A stretch of DNA of 55,114 bases, from positions 1-55,114 of the forward strand of contig CANFKS010000013.1 in assembly GCA_947447625.1 (NCBI GenBank). Direction: 5' to 3'. Positions 8,620 to 16,788 of this stretch are shown here, one piece after another (within the stretch, counting starts at the first letter, position 1; each line of letters opens with the position of its first letter). A model generated the notes under the pieces. It was given only the letters and a program-made list of their open reading frames with translations, was not told where the DNA came from and ran no database searches. Source of the DNA: Rhodospirillales bacterium. Lineage in GTDB: Bacteria; Pseudomonadota; Alphaproteobacteria; Acetobacterales; Acetobacteraceae. A program made the translations under genes and the position numbers.

Positions 8620-10224
8620 ATGTCCTCTATGCCCCGCCTCGATCCCGTTACCATTGGTCTTCTTTGGCAGCGCCTCACCGGTCTGATGGACGAGGTGGCT
8701 GGCGCTTTCGTGCGAACCAGTTTCTCGGCGGTCGTGCGCGAGAACTGGGACCTGGCATGTGCCATGATGGACGCCGAGGGCCGGCTTTTCGCCCAGTCCA
8801 GCCGCTCCATCCCGAGTTTCATCGGCACCATGCCGCGCACCCTGCGCGCGATGCTGGAGCGGATCCCCGCGGTGCGCCTGGTGGCGGGTGATGTGTTGAT
8901 CAGCAATGACCCATGGTTGGGCACCGGACACCTCAACGACATCACCCTGATGCGCCCGATCTTCCGCGGTGGGCGGCTGATTGCCTTTGTCGGCGGCACC
9001 TTTCATTGCGTCGATGTCGGCGGCGCGCCCCGGCCCGACGCGCGGGATGTTTTCGAGGAGGGCATGTGCATCCCGGTCTGCCGCATCGTCAAAGGCGGCG
9101 CCGAGGATGCCGAAATCGTCAGCTTCATCCTTGAGAATTTCCGCGAGCCAGCCGAGGCGATGGGCGATATCCGCGCCCTGTTCGCCGCCTTCGCGGTTGC
9201 CGAACGCCGCCTCAATCACATCCTTGATCAGGAACGCATCGACGACCCCACTGGCGTGGTCGACGAGATTCTGGCCCGCAGCGAGGCCAGCATGCGCGCG
9301 GCGCTGGCGGCCACACCGGATGGCGTGGCCGAGGATGTGCTCACCGCCGACGGCTTCGATGCGCCGCTGACCATCGCCTGCCGTGTCGACAAGCGTGGCG
9401 GGGATATCTCGATTGATTTCACCGGCACCTCCCCGCAGATCGCCCATCCGGTCAACGCGCCGTTCAACTTCTCCTGGTCCTATACCGCCTATGCCGTGAA
9501 ATGCGCCTTCGATCCGGCCGCACCGAACAACGACGGGGGGCTGCGTCCGGTGATGATCACGGCGCCCGAGGGCTGCCTGGTCAATCCGCGCCGGCCGGCG
9601 CCGGTATGGGGGCGGCATTTGTCCGGGCATTATTTGCCGTTCGTGGTGATGGGGGCGCTGGCCAAGCTGGTGCCGAACCGGGTGGTGGCAGATGCCGGAG
9701 CGCCGGCGTGGAATGTCTATTTCCGGGGGATGCGCCCGGATGGCCGGCGGTTCGTCAAGATGTATTTCATGAGCGGCGGCCATGGGGCGCGTGCTGCCAG
9801 CGATGGGCCGAACGTCACCTCGTTTCCCACCAACGTCGCCAACACCCCGGCCGAGCAGTTTGAGAACGATGTTCCGCTGCTGATCGCCGAGCGTCGGCTG
9901 CTCCCCGGTAGCGGCGGGGCAGGGCGTTTGCGCGGTGGCCTCGGCCAGCGCATCTCGTTCCGCAATCCTGGCCCCGCCCCGGTCGGGTTTGTGATTCGCC
10001 ATGAGCGTGTCGATCATCCGCCGCGTGGCCTGCTTGGTGGTCTGCCGGGGGCTGCCGGGCGTGATCTGGTGGACGGCGCCCGGATACCGGCGAAAACCGC
10101 GATGACGCTCGCGCCCGGCAGCACCGTCACCTTCGAAACCCCTGGCGGCGGCGGGTTTGGGCCGCCCGAAGAGCGCGATCCCGGGGCCGTCGCCCATGAC
10201 CGTGCCGAGGGCTACACCCCATGA
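8620..10224 (+). CDS. Hydantoinase B / oxoprolinase subunit (HyuB type)
   Basis: This is the beta subunit of an ATP-dependent amidohydrolase of the N-methylhydantoinase / 5-oxoprolinase / acetone-carboxylase superfamily. Recognisable blocks are DPVTIGLLWQRLTGLMDEV, SNDPWLGTGHLNDI, the histidine-rich FVGGTFHCVDVGG and the C-terminal TPGGGGFG. At 534 residues the length is normal. Translation could begin at ATG 8620 or 8629, or GTG 8590; none has a good ribosome site, and 8629 gives the most family-like N-terminus. The stop overlaps the start of HyuA by four bases (ATGA), so the two subunits are made together. Relatives open cyclic imides or hydantoins, or carboxylate ketones, so a ring-opening step is likely. 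Confidence 0.9.
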   Translation: MSSMPRLDPVTIGLLWQRLTGLMDEVAGAFVRTSFSAVVRENWDLACAMMDAEGRLFAQSSRSIPSFIGTMPRTLRAMLERIPAVRLVAGDVLISNDPWLGTGHLNDITLMRPIFRGGRLIAFVGGTFHCVDVGGAPRPDARDVFEEGMCIPVCRIVKGGAEDAEIVSFILENFREPAEAMGDIRALFAAFAVAERRLNHILDQERIDDPTGVVDEILARSEASMRAALAATPDGVAEDVLTADGFDAPLTIACRVDKRGGDISIDFTGTSPQIAHPVNAPFNFSWSYTAYAVKCAFDPAAPNNDGGLRPVMITAPEGCLVNPRRPAPVWGRHLSGHYLPFVVMGALAKLVPNRVVADAGAPAWNVYFRGMRPDGRRFVKMYFMSGGHGARAASDGPNVTSFPTNVANTPAEQFENDVPLLIAERRLLPGSGGAGRLRGGLGQRISFRNPGPAPVGFVIRHERVDHPPRGLLGGLPGAAGRDLVDGARIPAKTAMTLAPGSTVTFETPGGGGFGPPEERDPGAVAHDRAEGYTP

Positions 10225-12287
10225 GCCTGCGCATCGGCGTCGATATCGGGGGCACCTTCACTGACCTCGTGCTGCTTGACCTTGCGACGGGGCGGCTGAC
10301 CAATGCCAAGGTGCTTACCACGCCGGACGATCCAAGCCGTGGCGTGCTCGCAGGGCTCGCCGAGGTCCTGGCCCGCGCCGGGGCGCGCGCTGCCGATGTC
10401 AGCCAGGTGATCCATGGCACCACGCTGGTTGCCAACGCGATCATCGAGCGCAAGGGAGTCCGCGTCGCGCTGGTTGCGACAGCGGGGTTCCGCGATGTGC
10501 TGGACATGGCGCGCGAATGGCGCTGGGACATCTACGACCTCACCTTGCAACTGCCCGCCCCCCTGGTGCCGCGCAGCCGCGCCGTGGAGGTGATCGAACG
10601 TCTGGGGCCCGATGGTGCCGTCGTGACGCCGTTCGACGATGCCTCGGCGCATGCTGCGGCGACCGCGATTGCCGGTATGGATGTCGAGGCGGCAGCGATC
10701 TGCCTGCTCCATAGTTTCCGCAATCCGGATCATGAACGGCGCATGGCCGCGATCCTGGCCGAGCATTGCCCCGGCTTGGCGATATCGCTGTCTTGCGAGA
10801 TCTCGCCCACCATTGGCGAATATGAGCGTGCCTCGACCACCGCTGCGAACGCCTATGTGCAGCCGGTGTTTCGCCGCTACATCGCGGGGCTTGCCGAGGG
10901 AATGCGCGGCATGGGGATCGGGGTGGACCTGCTGCTCATGCAGTCCGACGGCGGCACGGCGCATCAGAATACGGCTTTGCGCATGCCGATCCGCCTGGTG
11001 CAGTCCGGCCCCGCCGGGGGCGCGCGGGCCGCGGCGCTGGCCGGGCAGTTGGCGGGGCATGCCGATGTGCTTGCCTTTGATATGGGTGGCACGACGGCGA
11101 AGGCCTGCCTCATTCCGGCTGGACAGCCGGTGCGGGCGCCGGATTTCGAGGTTGCGCGGATTGCTCGGTTCCGGCGCGGCAGCGGCCTGCCGCTCAAAGT
11201 GCCGGCGGTCGATATGATCGAAATCGGCGCAGGCGGCGGCTCGATCGCCCGGGTCAATGCGCTTGGTCTGATCCAGGTCGGGCCGGACAGCAGCAGTGCC
11301 GATCCCGGCCCGGTCTGTTACGGGCGCGGCGGCACCGAGCCCACCGTGACCGATGCCGATCTGTTGCTCGGCTACCTCGATGCCGACAACTTCCTGGGTG
11401 GCGCGATGCGGCTTGACCGCATGGCGGCTGAAGCGGCGCTGGCCCGGTTTGGCGCGCGTCTTGGCCTGACGGCGGTGCAGGCCGCGCTCGGCATTCATGA
11501 CACCGTCAACGAGACCATGGCCCAGGCCGCCGGCATTCATACGCTGGAGAAGGGGCTGCGCGCTCAGGATTTCGCCATCGTCGCCATCGGCGGTGCCGGG
11601 CCGGTGCATGCCTGCGCGGTGGCGCAGCGGCTTGGGATCGGCACGGTGATATGCCCGGCCGGTGCCGGTGTTGCCTCCGCCTTCGGGTTTCTGGCGGCGC
11701 CGGTTTCGTTCGAGGCGGCCAGGGCGCGGGTTGAGCCGCTTGCCACTCTCGATCCTGCGGAGGTGGCGGCGATCCTTGCGCCGCTGCGTGCGGAAACCCT
11801 GGCCAGCATCGCCGAAGCCGGGATCGACCCCGCCACATGCACCGTCGAGGCCAGTGCCGAACTGCGCTACAGCGGCCAGGGCCATGAGGTGGAGGCGGCG
11901 ATCCCCGCCGATGGGGCGACGGCGGGGCTCCGAAGCGCGTTCGAGGCCGCCTATCTCGCTCTGTACAACCGGATCGAGCCGGGCGCCGCGGTCGAGGCGG
12001 TCACGTGGCGGGTCATCGCTCGCGCGCCAACGCCAGACCTGCGGCTTGCGGGACGGTCGTTTGCCGGCGGTTCCGTGCCGCCTGGGAGCCGTCCGATCTG
12101 GTGCGCCACCGCGCGGGCGATCGTGCCCGCCCCGGTCTATGACCGCTACCGTCTGGGACCCGCCGAGCGCATCGCCGGCCCGGCGATCGTCGAAGAGCGC
12201 GAGAGCACCGCCGTGATCCCCCATGGCGCCACTGCGCGAACCGATGCCGCCGGCAATCTCGTCATCACCCTGGAGCCCGCAGCATGA
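10221..12287 (+). CDS. Hydantoinase A / oxoprolinase subunit (HyuA type, 688 aa)
   Basis: This is the ATP-binding alpha subunit. It starts with the actin-like phosphate-binding motif IGVDIGGTFTDLVLLD. It also has QVIHGTTLVANAIIERKG, the second nucleotide-binding region AFDMGGTTAKACL and the GAGGGSIARV loop. About 690 residues is typical. It overlaps both neighbours by ATGA, making a translationally coupled HyuB-HyuA-ThDP unit. It should form a heteromer with HyuB and use ATP to activate an amide, lactam or carbonyl. Which branch it belongs to (hydantoinase, oxoprolinase, acetophenone or acetone carboxylase) cannot be settled by eye. Confidence 0.92.
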   Translation: MSLRIGVDIGGTFTDLVLLDLATGRLTNAKVLTTPDDPSRGVLAGLAEVLARAGARAADVSQVIHGTTLVANAIIERKGVRVALVATAGFRDVLDMAREWRWDIYDLTLQLPAPLVPRSRAVEVIERLGPDGAVVTPFDDASAHAAATAIAGMDVEAAAICLLHSFRNPDHERRMAAILAEHCPGLAISLSCEISPTIGEYERASTTAANAYVQPVFRRYIAGLAEGMRGMGIGVDLLLMQSDGGTAHQNTALRMPIRLVQSGPAGGARAAALAGQLAGHADVLAFDMGGTTAKACLIPAGQPVRAPDFEVARIARFRRGSGLPLKVPAVDMIEIGAGGGSIARVNALGLIQVGPDSSSADPGPVCYGRGGTEPTVTDADLLLGYLDADNFLGGAMRLDRMAAEAALARFGARLGLTAVQAALGIHDTVNETMAQAAGIHTLEKGLRAQDFAIVAIGGAGPVHACAVAQRLGIGTVICPAGAGVASAFGFLAAPVSFEAARARVEPLATLDPAEVAAILAPLRAETLASIAEAGIDPATCTVEASAELRYSGQGHEVEAAIPADGATAGLRSAFEAAYLALYNRIEPGAAVEAVTWRVIARAPTPDLRLAGRSFAGGSVPPGSRPIWCATARAIVPAPVYDRYRLGPAERIAGPAIVEERESTAVIPHGATARTDAAGNLVITLEPAA

Positions 12288-13915
12288 CCGACACGAACCG
12301 GGCCAACTCAAAGGCGGCTTTTGTGCTCGCTGATGCGATGCGCCAACTCGGCGTGACCCGCGTGTTCGGCCTGCCCGGCGGCGGCTCGAGCCTTGACCTG
12401 ATCGAGGGAGCCAAGGCCAGCCTCCTGCCCTTCACCCTGGTTCGCCACGAAACTGCGGGCGTGATGATGGCGGCCGTCACCGCCGATCTGACCGGACGCC
12501 TCGGCGCCATGCTGGTGACCAAGGGTCCCGGCCTTGCCAATTCTGCCAACGGTCTGGCCTGTGCCGCCCTGGAACGCTCGCCGGTGCTGTTTGTCACCGA
12601 TGGATTCTCCGAGCGTATGCAAGGCTTTGTCAGCCATCAGGTGTTCGATCAACTGGCGATGATCGCCCCTGTCACCAAGGCCCAGGTCCGGGTGAAGGGG
12701 CCTGATATCGCGGCCGAGACGGCCCGGCTTGCCCTGATCGCGACTGCTGCCCCCGCTGGCCCGGTGGCTCTGGAGATGCCCGGTCCGGCTGCGCAATCCG
12801 CGGCGCGCGCGATGCCGATGCCGCTCATCGTCCCGGCCCCGCCCGCCGATGCCGACAGTCTCGCCGCGGCCCGTGTGCTCCTCGGCCGTGCCCGGCGTCC
12901 AGTGGTGATCGCCGGGCTTGAGGTGCGCGACACTGCGGCCTGTGCCGCCACGCGCAGTCTGGTGAACGCGCTTGGTTGCCCCGCGCTCGTGACCTACAAG
13001 GCCAAGGGCGTCATCCCTGACGCCGACCCGCATTATGCCGGTATTTTCACCGGCGGCGAGGCGGAGGCGGCGATCGTCGAGCAGGCCGACCTCATCATTC
13101 TCGCCGGCGCGGACCCGGTGGAGTTCATCCTGCAGCCATGGCGCTACACCGCGCCGGTTCTGGATATCGCCTTGTTCCGCCGCCCGGTGCACTACATGGA
13201 ACCGGCCCATATCTGCATCGGCGCCCCGGATGCGACCCTCGCAGCGCTGGCCGAGGGCGCAGCCACCAGCGATTGGCACATGCCCGATATCGCGGCCCAT
13301 CGCACAGCCGCCCGCGCCGCGCTTGCCTTTCCGGGGACCGATGCAGCCATCGGGCCGCAGCGCATTGTCGAAATGGCTGCAGCCGCATGCGCGCGCCGTG
13401 GCGTGGACGCCAGGGCGAGCGTCGATGCCGGCGCGCACATGATTTCGGCCACCGAATTCTGGCCCTGCACCCGGCCCCACGACCTGCTGATATCCAACGG
13501 TCTGGCGACGATGGGCTATGCGCTGCCCGCCGCCATCGCCGCTGCCTTGCATGACCCGGCGCGCCCCGTGCTTGCCTTTACCGGCGATGGCGGGCTGGCG
13601 ATGTGCCTCGGCGAACTTGCCACCGCTGTTGCGGCTGGAGCCCGCATCCTGGTGATCGTCTTCAACGACGACGGGCTTTCGATGATCGCTGCCAAGCGCG
13701 GCGCCCGCGATCTGCCCGATGACAGCTTGGGCTGGCGGCATACCGACTTCGCCACGGCCATGCGCGGCATGGGTGGCGCGGGCTGGGCGGTGCGTTCGGT
13801 CGCAGAATACGCCGCCGCTCTGGATGGCGCCCTTGCGCTCGAAGGGCCGGCCCTGATCGACGTCCATGTCGACCCGGCCGGCTACTCCGAGCAACTCAAG
13901 GCGCTGCGCGGCTGA
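12284..13915 (+). CDS. ThDP-dependent decarboxylase/synthase family enzyme (543 aa)
   Basis: This is the third gene of the coupled operon. It has the catalytic E56 in LVRHETAGVM, and the ThDP/Mg motif begins TGDGGLAMCLGELATAV and ends VFNDDG. Relatives include acetolactate synthase and benzoylformate decarboxylase, so it should act on a 2-oxo acid. The usual FAD-binding middle domain is weak, as in non-oxidative decarboxylases. Coupling to HyuAB implies that the opened product is, or becomes, a 2-oxo acid. The gene is followed by a palindromic repeat that also serves the convergent ABC gene. Its specific substrate is unknown. Confidence 0.85.
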   Translation: MTDTNRANSKAAFVLADAMRQLGVTRVFGLPGGGSSLDLIEGAKASLLPFTLVRHETAGVMMAAVTADLTGRLGAMLVTKGPGLANSANGLACAALERSPVLFVTDGFSERMQGFVSHQVFDQLAMIAPVTKAQVRVKGPDIAAETARLALIATAAPAGPVALEMPGPAAQSAARAMPMPLIVPAPPADADSLAAARVLLGRARRPVVIAGLEVRDTAACAATRSLVNALGCPALVTYKAKGVIPDADPHYAGIFTGGEAEAAIVEQADLIILAGADPVEFILQPWRYTAPVLDIALFRRPVHYMEPAHICIGAPDATLAALAEGAATSDWHMPDIAAHRTAARAALAFPGTDAAIGPQRIVEMAAAACARRGVDARASVDAGAHMISATEFWPCTRPHDLLISNGLATMGYALPAAIAAALHDPARPVLAFTGDGGLAMCLGELATAVAAGARILVIVFNDDGLSMIAAKRGARDLPDDSLGWRHTDFATAMRGMGGAGWAVRSVAEYAAALDGALALEGPALIDVHVDPAGYSEQLKALRG

Positions 13916-13940
13916 TCGCGCCTCACCTGGCGATTGTGGG

Positions 13941-14046
13941 TGAGAGCGGGATGCTTTCCGATAGGCGAAGGCATCCCGCTCTCACGCGTTGTTTGATCGC
14001 CTGATTCAGATTTTTGGCGATTTCGCCAAAAATCATCCCGTTCTAG
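13941..14046. repeat. Palindromic intergenic element, copy 1 (two hairpins)
   Basis: Hairpin 1 has perfect 14-bp arms, TGAGAGCGGGATGC (13941-13954) and its complement (13971-13984). Hairpin 2 has 11-bp arms GATTTTTGGCG (14009-14019) and complement (14024-14034). The linker GTTTGATCGCCTGATTCAG and both hairpins recur, inverted, at 21278-21385. It lies between convergent genes, so it can act as a bidirectional terminator. Its right edge, TCTAGA, contains the TAG stop of the ABC binding-protein gene on the minus strand. Confidence 0.75.
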
Positions 14047-15089
14047 AGGCGCTTCATCGCCTCTTCGGCGATCGACGGCTCGTACATCGAGGCGAACGTC
14101 AGGCTCGACGGCATCGGGTCGAGGCCGCTGGACACGTTTGCGGTGTTGATGAACGAGAGGTTGGTCTTGAACTGCGCCTCGGTCAGGCGCGGATCGGCGT
14201 AGTACATCGAGGCGTGGCCCTTGAACGCCTGCTCGGCGATCGAGGGATCAAGCTCAAGGAAGGGGATGGCGAAGGCCTTGAACTTCTCCGGCTCGTTCTT
14301 GATCGAGCGCAGGGCCAAGGCCAGGCCGGTGACGTAACGAACCAGGGCCTCGCGGCGCTCGTTCAGGGTTTTCACAGCCGTGTTGCAGATGATGTAGGTG
14401 TAGTTCTGGAAGTCCGGCGGCGGGTTGGTCACCATCTGGAACAGATAGGCGCAGCCGAACTTGCCCACGGCGATATCGGAGGTGGGCGAGGACAGACAGA
14501 AACCGTCGATCACGCCCTGGCCCAGGGCCGCGATCATGCCGGGCCCGCCACCCTGGATCGTCACCAGGCGGACATCCTTGTTGGGATCCATCCCGCCCTT
14601 GACCGAGAGCCAGCGCACCATGTTGTCGGGCGCCCCGCCCGGCCCGGTATTGCCGATCCGCAGGCCCTTCAGCGCCGCGATCTTCTGCTCCCAGGGGCTT
14701 GCCTCGGTGATGCCGAGCTTGTCCAGCACCTCCTTCTTGACGACGACATGCGAGCCGAACTTGCCCACCGTCTGGCCGATGGTGCGGAACTGCAGGTTCT
14801 CCTTCTTGGCGTTCATCGCCTCGCCCGGATCGCCCCATTCCACATCGACGGACGGGCCGACCAGCGCCGTCATGTTGGTGCCGCGGTTGGACGCGTTGGC
14901 TGACACCTTCACCCCGGCCTGGGCGAAGAACCCCCCGTTGAGCGCATAATCCTCCCCCATCCAGATCCACGACTTCGCAGTCGAGCGGATCGTGGTGATC
15001 TCCAACGGTGCCTGCCCGATCGCAAAGCGAGGCAACGCCACCGCAGCCGCAGCCGTCCCCATCAATGTCCGGCGTTTCATTGTCGTCAT
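14043..15089 (-). CDS. ABC transporter periplasmic binding protein, NMT1/SsuA/TauA type (348 aa)
   Basis: The N-terminus MTTMKRRTLMGTAAAAVALP, then a likely cleavage around AIGQA, is an export signal with a twin-arginine-like KRR. The mature part is a type-II binding fold of the NMT1/THI5/SsuA family, which binds sulfonates, nitrate, thiamine precursors or aromatic acids. The start at 15089 has GGGAGAGA at the right distance. It is last in a minus-strand operon with an ATPase and a permease, so transport is import. The ligand is not readable; the surrounding hydantoinase, aldolase and oxidoreductase genes suggest the substrate of that pathway. Confidence 0.85.
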   Translation of the reverse strand: MTTMKRRTLMGTAAAAVALPRFAIGQAPLEITTIRSTAKSWIWMGEDYALNGGFFAQAGVKVSANASNRGTNMTALVGPSVDVEWGDPGEAMNAKKENLQFRTIGQTVGKFGSHVVVKKEVLDKLGITEASPWEQKIAALKGLRIGNTGPGGAPDNMVRWLSVKGGMDPNKDVRLVTIQGGGPGMIAALGQGVIDGFCLSSPTSDIAVGKFGCAYLFQMVTNPPPDFQNYTYIICNTAVKTLNERREALVRYVTGLALALRSIKNEPEKFKAFAIPFLELDPSIAEQAFKGHASMYYADPRLTEAQFKTNLSFINTANVSSGLDPMPSSLTFASMYEPSIAEEAMKRL

Positions 15090-15117
15090 CGTGTCTCTCC
15101 CATGAAAGTTGATCGCC

Positions 15118-15951
15118 CTACCCCCGCCAACGCAGCACGTAGGCCTCGATATGCTTGAGCGCGGCGTTGATCACCGCACCGACAAATGCCAGCACGATGA
15201 TGCCGGCATAAACGCTCGTCGTATTGAACAACCCCGTCGCCTGGTTGATCAGAAAGCCGATTCCCCGGTTGGACGACATGAACTCGCCGATCACGGTGCC
15301 GACCAGCGCATAGGGCACGCTCACCTTGAGCCCGGTAATCACCCAACTCGCCGCCGACGGCACGATGACATGGCGCAGCACATCCGCCTCCCCGCCGCCC
15401 ATGATCCGGGTCACGTGGACATAGATCGGGTTCACCTCGCGCACACCGGAATAGGTGTTGAGAAAGATCACGAAAAACACGATGGCGGCGGATACCGCGA
15501 CCTTGCTCTCGATGCCGATGCCGAACCAGATGATGAACAGCGGCGCGAGCGCGATCTTTGGAATCGAGTAGATCGCGGTGATGTAGGGATCGAACACCTC
15601 GGCAATCAGCGTGTAGCGCCCGAACAGCAGCCCGAGCGAGAACCCGACGATGCAGCCGATCCCGAAGCCCCAGGCAGTGGCATAGAGCGTGATCGAAAGA
15701 TGGTTCCACAGCGTGCCATCGATCAGCCAGCGCCACAGCCGCAACCCCACCGCCTCGGGCGAGGAGATGAGCATCGTGTCGATCCAGTTGCCTGAGGCGT
15801 GATGCCAAAGCGCGAGGAATCCGACTCCCACGAGCACGCGCAGCACGATGATCCACAGCTTGCGCTGCCCCGCCGCCGCCTCGGCCGCCTCGACGCGCGC
15901 CGTGCGCACTGGCCCCCCGATCGCCGCCGCCTCGTCCGCCGCCCCGCTCAT
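15118..15951 (-). CDS. ABC transporter permease, SsuC/TauC type (277 aa)
   Basis: This is a BPD-type inner-membrane permease with about six transmembrane segments. The first begins near LWIIVLRVLVGVGFLALW and the last is the YAGIIVLAFVGAVINAAL segment. The EAA-like cytoplasmic loop is VLRHVIVPSAASWVITGLK. The start MSGAADEAAAIGG overlaps the ATPase stop as ATGA, so the two are translationally coupled; the frame is open 14 codons further up. It works with the ATPase upstream and the binding protein downstream. Confidence 0.9.
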   Translation of the reverse strand: MSGAADEAAAIGGPVRTARVEAAEAAAGQRKLWIIVLRVLVGVGFLALWHHASGNWIDTMLISSPEAVGLRLWRWLIDGTLWNHLSITLYATAWGFGIGCIVGFSLGLLFGRYTLIAEVFDPYITAIYSIPKIALAPLFIIWFGIGIESKVAVSAAIVFFVIFLNTYSGVREVNPIYVHVTRIMGGGEADVLRHVIVPSAASWVITGLKVSVPYALVGTVIGEFMSSNRGIGFLINQATGLFNTTSVYAGIIVLAFVGAVINAALKHIEAYVLRWRG

Positions 15952-16730
15952 GCCGCTTCTCCGCGCCGGATCTCTGGCGCCAACGCATCCCACAACCGCG
16001 TATAGGCCGCTTCGAATTCCGGCAGAAACCGCACCTTGAACACATCGCGCTCCGCCGGCAGCGTCACCGTCTCGATCTGCTTGATCTGGCCGGGCCGGCC
16101 GGTGAACACCACCACGCGCTGCGCCACCGTGATCGCCTCCGCGAGATCATGGGTCACGAAGACCACCGTTTGCCGCTTTGCCTGCCAGATCCGCAGCAAT
16201 TGCTCCTGCATCAGGAGCTTGAGTTGCGCATCGAGCGCCCCGAACGGCTCGTCCATCAGCAAGGTGCGGGGCTCGTAGGCCAGCAGTTGCGCCAGCGCGA
16301 CACGTTTGCGCATGCCGCCCGACAACTCGGCCGGAAACGAACGGCCAAACCCGGTGAGCCCGACCGCATCAAGCATCTCCGCGACCCGCTTCGTGCGCGC
16401 GGCGCCATTCACGCCATGAAACCGCAGCGGCAGCGCCACGTTCTGCTCCACCGTGCGCCATGGCAGCACAGCGTCCTGCTGCGTCATGTAGCCGACGGCG
16501 CGGTTGATCCCGTTCACCCGCTGCCCGTCATGCAGGATGCTGCCTTCCTCGATCGGCAGGATCCCGGCGATCATGTTCATCAGTGTCGACTTGCCGCAGC
16601 CGGATGGCCCGACGAAGGCGACGAATTCGCCCGGCGCGATGTCGAGATCGACCCTGTCAAGCGCCAGAACCTCCCGGCCGCGCGCGACATACGATTTGCG
16701 CACCCCGGAAATTGCAATACTCGCCGTCAT
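15948..16730 (-). CDS. ABC transporter ATPase, SsuB/TauB type (260 aa)
   Basis: All nucleotide-binding motifs are present: Walker A GPSGCGKST, Q-loop GYMTQQDAVLPW, signature LSGGMRKR, Walker B TLLMDEPFGALD and switch histidine VTHDLAEA. It is the first gene of the three-gene importer operon (ATPase, permease, binding protein). The gene is divergent from the GMC oxidoreductase over 58 bases. That short gap (16731-16788) holds a small inverted repeat, CTACCGTGGTAG, which may be a shared control site. Confidence 0.92.
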   Translation of the reverse strand: MTASIAISGVRKSYVARGREVLALDRVDLDIAPGEFVAFVGPSGCGKSTLMNMIAGILPIEEGSILHDGQRVNGINRAVGYMTQQDAVLPWRTVEQNVALPLRFHGVNGAARTKRVAEMLDAVGLTGFGRSFPAELSGGMRKRVALAQLLAYEPRTLLMDEPFGALDAQLKLLMQEQLLRIWQAKRQTVVFVTHDLAEAITVAQRVVVFTGRPGQIKQIETVTLPAERDVFKVRFLPEFEAAYTRLWDALAPEIRRGEAA

Positions 16731-16788
16731 GCGCCGCTCCAGCTACCGTGGTAGGGAGACTAGGCAAACCAGGGGTTAACGCAAGGCC

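Noticed and set aside
10212-12311. A 699-codon minus-strand frame opposite HyuA
   Set aside because: It mirrors the HyuA gene and shows only low-complexity Arg/Gly/His sequence. HyuA has clear family motifs and coupled neighbours.
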